A stretch of DNA of 64,000 bases from Schlesneria sp. DSM 10557 (GTDB lineage Bacteria; Planctomycetota; Planctomycetia; Planctomycetales; Planctomycetaceae), in NCBI RefSeq assembly GCF_041860085.1, contig NZ_CP124747.1, positions 1,054,001 through 1,118,000 of the forward strand, written 5' to 3'. A program made the translations under genes and the position numbers. Of this stretch, positions 1 through 8,129 are shown piece after piece (the stretch's first letter is position 1; each line of letters opens with the position of its first letter). Below the pieces are notes generated by a model that was not told the DNA's origin, searched no databases, and was given only the letters and a program-made list of their open reading frames with translations.

Positions 1-1
1 C

Positions 2-106
2 AACAGCACCAATGAGACCGACCACAAATATCTGGTGTGGAACATGATGAAATCCAACCGCAAGGAGAATCGAACGACTTCAGCAGGCGAACACGCACGA
101 AATTAG
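2..106 (+). CDS. 3' end of an unidentified protein (partial)
   Basis: An open frame enters from the left edge and stops at TAG 104-106, giving 34 residues that end in TSAGEHARN. The residues are charged and polar with a short KYLVWNMM stretch, and nothing in them identifies a family. It lies just before the tandem-repeat region. It could be the true C-terminus of a gene upstream of the window or a chance frame; the missing N-terminal part is needed to decide. Confidence 0.3.
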   Translation, partial: NSTNETDHKYLVWNMMKSNRKENRTTSAGEHARN

Positions 107-217
107 ATCACGCGGTTTTTCAATTCGGTTTGAAAACTGTTACCTTCGCCGACTGAGCCGAGTTTGCGTCGAGTTGAACTTTCTTCAAAAATCGAGCGGA
201 TCCTTCGGTTATCGACA

Positions 218-452
218 CGCCGACAGGTAGACTGCAATTTCTGGCGACACGTCGAACGGACACTGCAATTTCCGGTGTAACTCGTACACACCGGCCGCGA
301 GCACACCAAAACGGTCTGCATTGCGAGAGATGGCATGGCAACGGATGTTCGCGCCGACAGGGGGACGCTGCAATTTCTGGTGCAACTCGTACACACCGGC
401 CGCGAGCAAGCCAAAACGGTCTGCATTGCGAGAGATGGCATGGCAACGGATG
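218..452. repeat. Tandem repeat, period about 105 bp
   Basis: A block beginning GCAATTTCCGGTG at 265 recurs as GCAATTTCTGGTG at 370. It runs with few differences to ACGGATG, ending at 347 and 452, so the offset is 105 bp at both ends. A further partial copy of the unit's edge (CGCCGACAGG...CTGCAATTTCTGG) lies at about 219-244 and matches 351-380. Open frames across the array, mostly on the minus strand, simply repeat with it and show no protein-like composition. I read it as non-coding repeat DNA, perhaps a remnant of a mobile element. Confidence 0.75.
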
Positions 453-603
453 CCAGGCGCAATCCAGCGACTGAAGGCTGCTTACGTGTCGTCACGCTCG
501 CAGTTCAAGCTTCGCTACCTCGAGTCCTTTGCAACGCGCGTACATCGTGACCGGCAGAAACGATCGCTTCGAATCGATAAATCCGTCGCGTAAAACTCCT
601 GCG

Positions 604-1299
604 TCAGGAGAAGACCTCGCGGGTTTCGCGGCGGACGTAGTGACGGTGCTGGCCGATGCGGCTGCGCGTCAGCTCAATCGTCTGCGGACGACCGGCGACG
701 TTGTAAAACAGCCTACCGAACTTCCGGACGAGTGACAGCCAGGTGTTGGGATTCAGGTCCAGCTCGCTGAGGGTTTCTTTGAGCTCAGGCGATGTGCGGG
801 TCCGTTTCTCGCGCGGAAGTTGCTTCGCCGTCCAGCGGAGCAATAGAAGATAATTTTCCTGGGTGATTGGCAGAAAGCCTTTGTCGCTGCAGCGCGCTCC
901 CGTGCGGCATGCGACAGGCCCCGTCTTGCCATTCCGCTCATCCAGCGGCAATGGTGCCAGAAATCGATCGGCGGACGACAGATGTGTCGTTGAAGCATCC
1001 TCTGTCTCTCTGACCGAACTGGGGGATCGACCACTCTCCGTTACTGAACTATTGCTGGAGTTGACGGTGTTGCGGGGGCTTGAGTGGCTTTGTCTGGCTT
1101 GGAGTCGACGTTGAATCGAAGTGTAGTCACTGGTCTCCAGTCGATCCGCCATCGCCCCGCGAATCGGGTTCAGGTCAACATAAGCAGCACAGGCGACGAG
1201 GGTCGGTTCGTCACGAAGGCGCAATGTCCAGCATATCGATCCCAAAACAGGCGGCATAGCGTTTGAGGAGATCTTCAATCCACCCTTTCCGGTGGTCAA
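604..1299 (-). pseudogene. REP-associated (Y1/IS200-like) transposase, truncated
   Basis: The reverse frame contains ACAAYVDLNPIRGAMADRL followed by a Tyr-rich helix, and ends with a segment on fungal-like basic residues (LVRKFGRLFYNVAGRP). These are typical of the C-terminal half of planctomycete REP-associated tyrosine transposases, which are single-strand HUH endonucleases. The HUH motif and catalytic half that should precede this are absent: the frame's first 25 residues are unrelated and the conserved part starts abruptly. This is therefore a 5'-truncated or frameshifted remnant and not an active enzyme. The family call is from motif memory. Confidence 0.65.
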
Positions 1300-1455
1300 A
1301 GTTCTTGCCCGTCACCTATTCCCTATGTTTCCCCGTCAGCTTCCGACACCTATATTTTGTGGAGTCCAGTTGACTTCACCTACTTCATCTGGTGGAATGT
1401 ATCGAAGTCGCACGACGCGAATGTCTTACTTCACGGATTCGAGGAACTGGTAAAC

Positions 1456-2100
1456 ATGATCGAGCGAAAACATGATCTGACGTTGGAGAATGTAGACCGG
1501 GTGTTTGGAATACTTCTGAAGGTGCTCCAAACACCTGAAGCAATTCGAACGTTCATCGTCAGCATGATGGTGATGACAGCTTGGCTGATCTCTGTACTTC
1601 CGTTGACCGTACCGGCACAGGGTGAAAAAGAGGCCAGCGAGAAGGATCGATCTAAATCTCCAGAGAGTGTGGCAAAAAAGAATGATAGCACGCTGTCAGT
1701 GCCATCAACTTCGCTGCCTGACAAACGAGGCAACGAGTCGCTTCACGGGCCTGCATTGCTCCCGTTCCCAGCGATAGCTGTCGCCCCAAAAGCGGAGATG
1801 CCCATCCACACGAAACCTGAAACTGTTAGACCGGCACCCGCACCTGCATCACCGATTCCATCATTCTTACAGCAATTGCCCTGTCCTGCATCTATAGACA
1901 ACGGAGATCCCCCACCGCACAAGTCGATGCCGGCCCCTAAAGCGATACCGACTCCCGTGATTGTGTTTGAGCAACATGCGAGACACGAGTCTACTCTGGC
2001 GCATGCAAACCGATTCATCAACCTGGCCAAGCCGCCGATTATTGTGACGCCCAAACAGGCGAGACACTTACATAGAGTGCTCAGGCGGGACCGCAATTAG
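1456..2100 (+). CDS. Unknown proline-rich single-span membrane protein
   Basis: The product is about 214 residues. A polar, helical N-terminus (residues 1-28) is followed by one hydrophobic segment (about 29-50, FIVSMMVMTAWLISVLPLTV). Then comes a long low-complexity part rich in Pro, Ala, Lys and Ser, and a basic C-terminus (HLHRVLRRDRN). The frame is open back to a TTG at 1357, but ATG 1456 has GAGGAA 13 bases upstream and is preferred. No family was recognised. The Pro-rich region would sit outside the membrane if the N-terminus is cytoplasmic. It lies before the DUF6338-like gene on the same strand, with a 177-bp gap. Confidence 0.5.
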   Translation: MIERKHDLTLENVDRVFGILLKVLQTPEAIRTFIVSMMVMTAWLISVLPLTVPAQGEKEASEKDRSKSPESVAKKNDSTLSVPSTSLPDKRGNESLHGPALLPFPAIAVAPKAEMPIHTKPETVRPAPAPASPIPSFLQQLPCPASIDNGDPPPHKSMPAPKAIPTPVIVFEQHARHESTLAHANRFINLAKPPIIVTPKQARHLHRVLRRDRN

Positions 2101-2277
2101 CGCATTGCCGTATTCGTCAACTAGTCAAGAGGGGCAGGCCTCCCTCGGACTCGATTGCAGTTATCGTGAACGCTCTCATCAAAGGTACGTGCATAAAGAC
2201 TCCATGCACTTAGGCTTCACAAGGCCGCAAGATACGGCAAACATTCCAGAAACCGACTTCGTCCTGGGCTACGTTTC

Positions 2278-3081
2278 ATGTTCCCGACCAAAGAAATTTT
2301 CGAACTATTTTTCGGCCTGCTACCGGGTTTCGTTGCCGCATGGATTTTCTATGGACTGACGCCGCATCCGAAAAAGGATCAGTTCGATCGAACTATTCAA
2401 GCCTTCATCTTCACAGGAATTGTCAGAGCGATAGTTATCCCCATCCAACAATTGGCTTACTGGATTGGACGATCCGGCTACTGCATCGGGGAGTGGACGC
2501 GCGACGGTGAGTATCTGTTGTCGAATCTGCTCGCCACTCTACTTGGCTTGTTTCTCGCATCTGCGGCGAATACCAACCTCTTCTACGACTATGGTGACGA
2601 ACATCAAGTTATCGCCGATCCGAGCGAGCGCAAGAACAGGTTCAGAGATTGGATTTCTGACTGGTTAACGAAAAAGACTTTCTATCCATCGGAATGGTTC
2701 AGCGCTTTGAACAGAGTAAGAACTTTTGTAACTCTGCACTTGGACGACGGGCGACGGATCTACGGCTGGCCAGAAGAGTTTCCCGACTCTCCGGATTCAG
2801 GTCACTTTCTCTTAATGGGGGCTGAGTGGTTAACAGACCACAATTCTCGACTTCCCATCAGTCGGAACCTGCGAATATTGGTGCCGGCAAAAAAAGTAGT
2901 ATTCATTGAACAAGAGCGTCGATGCCGCGACGATCCAACAGAAACAACTCTGCAGCCCGTCGACACCCAGTCGGACACGACACGACATAGAGCGTCGAAG
3001 GAGAGAAGCGACTCAGCGACCAAGAACCAAACTTCAACCGCGATATTAAGTCCAGGAAGGAAATCAAAAGGAAAGCGATAA
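2278..3081 (+). CDS. DUF6338-like membrane protein
   Basis: The product is 267 residues. The N-terminus (LFFGLLPGFVAAWIFYGLTP) and two further hydrophobic segments (about 42-65 and 82-100) suggest three membrane spans. A soluble domain follows (about 115-215) containing WVTLHLDDGRRIYGWPEEFP-like strands, and then a basic, low-complexity tail ending KSKGKR. The LLPGF opening and the 'DGRRIYGWPEEFPD' strand match my memory of proteins labelled DUF6338; function is unknown in that family. Two very small genes follow at 3147 and 3314 and look co-transcribed. No obvious ribosome-binding site precedes ATG 2278. Confidence 0.65.
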   Translation: MFPTKEIFELFFGLLPGFVAAWIFYGLTPHPKKDQFDRTIQAFIFTGIVRAIVIPIQQLAYWIGRSGYCIGEWTRDGEYLLSNLLATLLGLFLASAANTNLFYDYGDEHQVIADPSERKNRFRDWISDWLTKKTFYPSEWFSALNRVRTFVTLHLDDGRRIYGWPEEFPDSPDSGHFLLMGAEWLTDHNSRLPISRNLRILVPAKKVVFIEQERRCRDDPTETTLQPVDTQSDTTRHRASKERSDSATKNQTSTAILSPGRKSKGKR

Positions 3082-3146
3082 ACAAAATAGAAAAAATCAG
3101 GCGACGTCCCACAGCTAACGCAATTACAACCTTCTGGAGAGCAGAA

Positions 3147-3305
3147 ATGGCGAATCAAGAGCCAACTCGCGTACCCCCGACTCAGCCGATTCACGCGACC
3201 CCGCATATCCATGTTCACGGTGGATACAATGGCCCAATGCCCGGAGAAACGGGCCAAGCTCGACCAACAAGCCCACAGCCCCAACCTCCTCAGCCCAAGA
3301 AGTAG
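3147..3305 (+). CDS. Small proline-rich protein, 52 aa
   Basis: ATG 3147 is preceded by GGAGAG at a normal distance. The 52 residues are Pro/Gln-rich, with a His-containing strand (HIHVHGGYNGP) and a KK C-terminus (PQPQPPQPKK). It starts 65 bases after the DUF6338-like gene and ends 8 bases before another small ORF. The two share YNGP followed by a Pro-rich, TSP...KK ending, so they look like diverged duplicates. Shared architecture, ribosome-binding sites and tight spacing argue for real genes. No function can be assigned. Confidence 0.5.
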   Translation: MANQEPTRVPPTQPIHATPHIHVHGGYNGPMPGETGQARPTSPQPQPPQPKK

Positions 3306-3313
3306 AGAACGGA

Positions 3314-3475
3314 ATGAACGAAACTCAAAAACGCCAATTTGGACGAAATGGCCTGCCACCTCAACGGGAAATTCAGAGGCAAGACGAACAAAGAAGCTAT
3401 AATGGACCACCACCGCGAATTGTTCCGAGCACCCAAACCCAACCAGCGACGTCGCCTCCGCCCAAGAAACCGTAA
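3314..3475 (+). CDS. Small proline-rich protein, 53 aa
   Basis: This ORF begins 8 bases after the stop of the 52-residue ORF, with GAGAACGGA just before ATG 3314. The first 28 residues are Gln/Arg-rich and probably unstructured (NETQKRQFGRNG). Then come SYNGPPPR and the ending TSPPPKKP. The YNGP and TSP...KK elements are shared with its neighbour. It carries no membrane segment or signal peptide. It is likely the third cistron of the DUF6338-like operon; a role as a ligand or assembly partner of that protein is a guess. Confidence 0.45.
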   Translation: MNETQKRQFGRNGLPPQREIQRQDEQRSYNGPPPRIVPSTQTQPATSPPPKKP

Positions 3476-4559
3476 CTAAATGGCACAGGCCATCGATTAT
3501 CACTCCAAAACGTCTGCGAGGAGGTCGAAGGTTCCCAGCTTCGCCTCCTCTGCTGTCGCCAATACTCATGGAAGAAAGAAGACCTCGCCGGCACAGGCTA
3601 CCGTCGACGCGAAACCATAGTACGGGCGTCTGAAGACGGTCACACGTGCTGTCTCTCCCTCAACCTTAAACTTCAACGAGTCGTTGCCGTTCCGGGTCCT
3701 CCGCCAATTCCTAGTTAGCCAGCGACACCGCCTTTCCCAAAGATTACGGAGTTTCACTTCCTATACGCTGGGGTGATACCCAGAACAAAGCCTTGTAGCA
3801 CATTCGCACCCGACTGGGATCTGACCATTGACTTGACTTTCTACAAAGTCTATGGGGACAGAGCTTGTTTGCAGTAAGCGGCGGCATGGTCGGCCGGCGC
3901 AATGTCTTCTCTTGCGACTGTCGGGCTGCTTCCAGGCAATGGATTACGGCCGGGCGGCACCAAAGAAAATCGGCACAGTCGGGCGGGGGTTGGGGTGCGG
4001 ATCCGTTTTTGCGCAGATTCCTCGGCAGCACCTTTCATTGCTAGATCCGTCAGAAGCGATCGCTTAATCTCGAAGGATGCGCCGTGCGGAACTCGTGTGT
4101 CAGGCGAAGACTCGCGATGCTCGCTGCTGTCGTTGTTCTGGCGCGGCTGATGTGACCGCGTTTCAGCTAGATGGGATGGGGGCGGCCTGGAACGTGGTGG
4201 AACCGCCGCCGTACTCCGCGATCGTTGGCAGACCGGTCTTGGATCTCAAATCCAGCTTCGCCGGAGCTTCTTTGAGCTGATGAGATCTCCGAATCCGCTC
4301 TCCTCGGCGAGATTATGTTGCCTTTTAGCGCAAGGAGCGAAGTTGGCTCTTGCCGCCATTGGCGGAAAGTCTCGGTCGTGGCGGCAGACTTCCATCTCCA
4401 CGACGTCGCGGGCGTGTTGAGTGCGGTGAGGAGGCTTGAATTGACTCGGCGGTGAAAAAAAATCAGAAAATTCAGCAGGTCAATTTACCGACTTCGAGAC
4501 GTATGAAGGTAACACGCTCGATAACTTTGATTGAGTGCATGGTGGTGAATTGAGCGACT
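3476..4559. other. 1.1-kb region without a supported gene
   Basis: Short frames on both strands here have shadow-like composition (runs of Arg, Cys, Ser and Pro) and no family motif. The stretch around 3850-4040 gives similar-looking frames in several phases and may be decayed coding or transposon-derived DNA, but no protein can be named. The last 100 bases before 4560 should hold the promoter of the sigma-factor operon. I see no clear -35/-10 pair. Confidence 0.5.
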
Positions 4560-5138
4560 GTGCCAAACATTGACGGTTTGAGAGTTCTGATTGTGGCGGA
4601 ATCTGCGGAATCGATCGACGTCAGCGACCGCCACGAGGAATTCGTGACGCTGCTGATGGCTGCCCATGACAAGTTGCTCGGATACCTGATGTCGCTCCTG
4701 GGAAGCTGGCACGATGCTCAGGATGTTTTGCAGAACTGCAGTCTGCTGATGTGGAGGAAATTTGATACCTACGAATCGGGAAGCAACTTCGTGGCGTGGG
4801 CATCAACGATCTGCCTGTACGAAGCGAAAAATTTTCGACGGCATGTCGCTCGTTCACCATTGAAGTTCGACGATGACCTGCTCGCGACTTTGGCCGCAGA
4901 ACGAATTGCGGATCTGGATCTGCAGAAGCGAAGGATCGCCGCGCTCGAATTGTGTCTGAACAAGCTGGGGAAATCCGAACGCGAACTGTTGCACGCATCA
5001 GCGAAAGAATATGGCGGCATTGTCGAGATGGCTGCACAACTACAGCGAGCCCCCCGTACGCTCTACAATAAGCTGGCCGTCCTCCGGCGTCGCCTGATGG
5101 AATGCGTACAGCGAAGACTGCAGGAGACTGGACGATGA
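4560..5138 (+). CDS. ECF sigma factor (Rhodopirellula/Verrucomicrobium type)
   Basis: The product is 192 residues. Region 2 runs from about 24 to 95 (FVTLLMAAHDKLLGYLMSLLG ... DAQDVLQNCSLLMWRKF ... FVAWASTICLYEAKNFRR). Region 4 is at about 125-185, with a helix-turn-helix around MAAQLQRAPRTLYNKLAVLRRRL. This matches the planctomycete/verrucomicrobial ECF subfamily. It directs RNA polymerase to a small regulon and is normally held by a membrane anti-sigma factor. The start is uncertain: GTG 4560 or the in-frame GTG 4593, which has GAGAG upstream. The stop overlaps the next start (ATGA), so the sigma factor and the thioredoxin-fold membrane protein are translationally coupled. Confidence 0.9.
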   Translation: MPNIDGLRVLIVAESAESIDVSDRHEEFVTLLMAAHDKLLGYLMSLLGSWHDAQDVLQNCSLLMWRKFDTYESGSNFVAWASTICLYEAKNFRRHVARSPLKFDDDLLATLAAERIADLDLQKRRIAALELCLNKLGKSERELLHASAKEYGGIVEMAAQLQRAPRTLYNKLAVLRRRLMECVQRRLQETGR

Positions 5139-6022
5139 AGCCCGAACAGCAAAAGCGGCTCATCGAGCTCTTCGCCGCGTGCTCACTGAAGAGAATCCCG
5201 GATGACGAGCACCAGGAATTGCAGGACGCGTTGCGTAGCGACCAGGAATCACGTGAGCTTTGGTTTCTCTATCAGGACGTGGAACTGGGGCTGAAACGCT
5301 TTACACAGGTCCATGGGACGATCGACGGGCAGCAGAGTGTCTCTCCGTCCAATCACGAAAATACGAGCAGCGGCTTTAACGCGAACGATGGACATTTGCG
5401 AACTGCTGATTTTCAAGTATCGCGACTCGGCACGCGTCGTTTGATCTCAAAAACTCTGCTGGTGGCCTGCGTGGGATTGGTCACAATCGCAATCTACATA
5501 GGGAGTCATTGGGCCCATCTGGAGCCTGCCGATCGGGGTCGAATTGCGGGGGCATTTCCAGGTTCATTTACGGTCAAATCACCGACCCACAATGCCACGT
5601 TCACGGTGCCCAGCGAATCAGGCAAATTGATCGCGCTGCACTTTCTGCTGAAGTCAGAATGCCCCTTTTGCCTGAAGCTGACGCACGACTATTCCCTGCT
5701 GGCTCGTTCGGAACAGGACGTCGTTCATCTGTTTGTCAAACCGGACAGCGACGAAGAGATCAGGGAATGGGCCGGAAAAATCAACCTTCAGGACCTCGAC
5801 GGTCCCCCCGTCATTTACCGAGACCCGGATGCACGACTTGCCGACGAATTTCAGATTCCTGACGGCTACCAGTTTCACGGTCAGTCGATGCACTACCCGG
5901 CACTTGTACTGCTCGATCGGTCAGGCCATGAGTTATTCCGCTATGTGGGGAAGGACAATACCGACCGCATGCAGCCGGAAGCCTTTGTCAACAGACTCTC
6001 GATGGTCACAGGCCAAGAATGA
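5135..6022 (+). CDS. Anti-sigma-like membrane protein with extracytoplasmic thioredoxin fold
   Basis: The product is 295 residues, read from ATG 5135, which overlaps the sigma factor stop; the frame is open upstream but this start is the coupled one. Residues 1-60 (KRLIELFAACSLKRIPDDEHQELQDALRSD ... ELWFLYQDVELGL) resemble the cytoplasmic part of planctomycete FecR-type anti-sigma factors. A linker leads to one membrane span at about 104-123. Residues 145-290 form a thioredoxin-like domain with ECPFC (Cys176 and Cys179) and a cis-Pro candidate in HYPAL (Pro255). FecR/LamG domains are usual in this position. A redox-active domain suggests the protein senses oxidants or thiols and releases the sigma factor. 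The function is inferred; the architecture is seen directly. Confidence 0.75.
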   Translation: MKPEQQKRLIELFAACSLKRIPDDEHQELQDALRSDQESRELWFLYQDVELGLKRFTQVHGTIDGQQSVSPSNHENTSSGFNANDGHLRTADFQVSRLGTRRLISKTLLVACVGLVTIAIYIGSHWAHLEPADRGRIAGAFPGSFTVKSPTHNATFTVPSESGKLIALHFLLKSECPFCLKLTHDYSLLARSEQDVVHLFVKPDSDEEIREWAGKINLQDLDGPPVIYRDPDARLADEFQIPDGYQFHGQSMHYPALVLLDRSGHELFRYVGKDNTDRMQPEAFVNRLSMVTGQE

Positions 6023-6098
6023 ACCGAATGATGCGAGGATGATGCGCGAGACGACCATCGGACGCAGGGATTGTATCTAAGGAACGGGAGATTCATTC

Positions 6099-7190
6099 AT
6101 GACAGCTTATAGCCGTTACCTTGTTGCAATCCTCTTCGTCTTTGGGGTTCAAGGAGACCTGATCTCCGGGGAAACCCCCGATGCATTTCCGCATCTGGTT
6201 CCTCAACGCCTGCTCGGCCTGGTTCATGCGCCGGAAGTTCGTCAAGAACTGAAGTTGTCGGCAGAACAGGTCGAAGACCTGGAAAAACTGCTTCGTGAAC
6301 TCGATCTCACATGGTTTCGGTCCCGCAATCTTTCTCCCCAGGAACAACATCCCGTCGTGCACGAACTGGAACGAAAGGTGTGGGAATGGTTCGGAAAATC
6401 GACATCCGAATCACAACGCCAAAGATTGCAGCAACTGGAGTATTACGCTCAGGGGACCCGGCTTCTGCTGCGACGTGACGTGGCCAATCAGATCAGACTC
6501 TTCACTTCTCAGCAACAAAAGCTGGCTGAGTTAGCACGCGTGACAGACGAAGCTCAGATCGCTCTGGGGCGGACTCTGGCTGGTGACCCACAAATCAAAA
6601 AGTTGCAGGCGAAAGCCGACAAGGCTGCGAAGTCGGAACGCGATGGGATTGCAAAGATTCTGCGACCAGAACAGCAACAGCAACTCAGGTCGTTATTAGG
6701 TGATCCCTTTGATCCAACCCGCCTGAGAAGGATCTACGCGTTGGCTCCCGAGTTCGTGCCGGTCCAACACTGGATCAACTCGAGCCCACTGACGATGCAG
6801 GAACTTCGTGGCAAAGTCGTCCTGGTCCATTTCTATGCGTTTCAATGCCACAACTGCCACGCCAACTTCCCCGTTTATCAGCGATGGCAGAAAGAGTTGA
6901 CCGGGAAAGGAGTGGTCCTGATCGGCATTCAAACACCGGAAACGAAGCGAGAACGAGACACAGATGCCGTGACGAATGCAGCGCGTGAACGCGAATTGAT
7001 GTTTCCCATCCTGATCGACCTGGATTCCGCAAACTGGAATTCATGGGGTAACACGATGTGGCCTTGCGTCTATCTGGTGGATAAGCAGGGCTATATTCGA
7101 ATGTGGTGGGCGGGTGAGCTGAACTGGAAAGGGGCGACTGCGGACAAAACGATCGAAGCCGCCGTCGAAGCCCTGTTGAAGGAAGAGTGA
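6099..7190 (+). CDS. Secreted redoxin with helical N-terminal domain (CHNC)
   Basis: The product is 363 residues with a signal peptide (about 1-24). A helical region at about 35-210 is rich in Gln, Glu, Leu and Lys. It contains LKLSAEQVEDLEKLL and ILRPEQQQQLRSLL, repeats like those of CpxP/Spy-type stress proteins. A C-terminal thioredoxin/TlpA-type domain (about 225-360) carries CHNC at 250-253 and a WPCVYLVDKQGYI strand. It is likely an extracytoplasmic thiol-disulfide or peroxide-handling protein. It lies 76 bp after the anti-sigma-like gene, so it is probably the target operon of the sigma factor. The helical domain could be a folding-stress sensor or a partner-binding module. Confidence 0.8.
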   Translation: MTAYSRYLVAILFVFGVQGDLISGETPDAFPHLVPQRLLGLVHAPEVRQELKLSAEQVEDLEKLLRELDLTWFRSRNLSPQEQHPVVHELERKVWEWFGKSTSESQRQRLQQLEYYAQGTRLLLRRDVANQIRLFTSQQQKLAELARVTDEAQIALGRTLAGDPQIKKLQAKADKAAKSERDGIAKILRPEQQQQLRSLLGDPFDPTRLRRIYALAPEFVPVQHWINSSPLTMQELRGKVVLVHFYAFQCHNCHANFPVYQRWQKELTGKGVVLIGIQTPETKRERDTDAVTNAARERELMFPILIDLDSANWNSWGNTMWPCVYLVDKQGYIRMWWAGELNWKGATADKTIEAAVEALLKEE

Positions 7191-7281
7191 TGGCGGGGAT
7201 TGAGTCAGCGTCGACAGTAGCCTTCGCTCAGGCGTGATTTCGATTCTTTACCCATTTCAAACAGAAAAGCAGGTGACACCG

Positions 7282-7842
7282 GTGTCCCAACACATGAGAA
7301 CTCATACGCTTGTTGCTCTCGTACTCGTATTGAGCAACATGGCAAGTGCCGCCAACCCCAAGGACTTTACCCTTTACTCGCCGACTCATGACAAGACATT
7401 TCGATTGTCTGAACACAAGGGCAAGATCGTCGTCCTGCACTTCCTGCTCAAGACCGAGTGTCCCTTTTGTCTGAAATACACCCACCAGTACGCGGAGCTG
7501 GCCGATAAGAACCCGAATGTCATTCACCTGTTCCTGAAACCCGACAGCGACGCAGAGATCAAAGCCTGGGCGGAAAAGCTGGATGCCGAAGACCTGTCGA
7601 AGCTTCCTGTCATTTATCGCGACCCCGATGCCAGCCTGGCAACGCAGTTCGGCATCGCCGACGGATACAAGTTTCACGGGCAAACGGTCCACTATCCGGC
7701 ACTCGTCGTACTGGACGGGAATCACGAAGAGCTATTCCGCTACGTCGGAAAAAGCAACGCCGACCGCCTGAAAACCACCGACTTCGTCAAAAAACTAGCC
7801 GGTACAAAGGGACCACAGACGGAAGCGATCCATAAGGACTGA
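7282..7842 (+). CDS. Secreted CPFC thioredoxin-fold protein, paralogue of the anti-sigma domain
   Basis: The product is 186 residues from GTG 7282, chosen because AGGTGA lies five bases upstream; ATG 7294 is the alternative. A signal peptide (about 1-24, ending SNMASA) precedes one thioredoxin-like domain with ECPFC (Cys60 and Cys63) and HYPALV. Aligned by eye with residues 147-290 of the anti-sigma-like protein, about 55-60% of positions are identical, including SPTH, LHFLLK, KPDSD, PVIYRDPDA and ELFRYVGK. It is thus a free form of the tethered domain. It could exchange disulfides with it, compete for the same partner, or be the effector the sigma factor induces. Confidence 0.8.
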   Translation: MSQHMRTHTLVALVLVLSNMASAANPKDFTLYSPTHDKTFRLSEHKGKIVVLHFLLKTECPFCLKYTHQYAELADKNPNVIHLFLKPDSDAEIKAWAEKLDAEDLSKLPVIYRDPDASLATQFGIADGYKFHGQTVHYPALVVLDGNHEELFRYVGKSNADRLKTTDFVKKLAGTKGPQTEAIHKD

Positions 7843-7922
7843 CAGTCCGATTCAAACTTTTCCAGAGTGAAAATTCTTGGACTTGTGGGACAATCCTCGG
7901 AAGTCCTGCCCCGGGGAACCTA

Positions 7923-7946
7923 CTGAATGGTTCAGCTACCATTCAG
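7923..7946. terminator. Hairpin after the redox operon
   Basis: CTGAATGG (7923-7930) and CCATTCAG (7939-7946) form a perfect 8-bp stem with an 8-base loop, 80 bases after the last redox gene and before a convergent gene. No T-run follows on the plus strand, so a Rho-independent role is uncertain. Confidence 0.35.
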
Positions 7947-8129
7947 CGAGATGAGTAATGAGCGACCAGCCTGCGAAGCGGAAATGAATCGATTGCCAAC
8001 GATCTTATTTCTCGCACCGCTACCAGCGATCACGCTGATGTACGGCGATTGACAATGGCTGCCTCGGCAGCTTTGTCACCGCCTTTCGCGCCGCGAACAA
8101 CGTGCGAGTGATCCATCCGATTTTTGCCG

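Noticed and set aside
604-1299. Intact transposase gene
   Set aside because: The HUH catalytic half is missing upstream of the conserved C-terminal region, so it is scored as a pseudogene.
3744-4038. Overlapping minus frames with TPTPARLCRFSLVPPGRN and similar
   Set aside because: I considered a decayed transposase here because several phases look similar, but no conserved motif (HUH, DDE) can be named.
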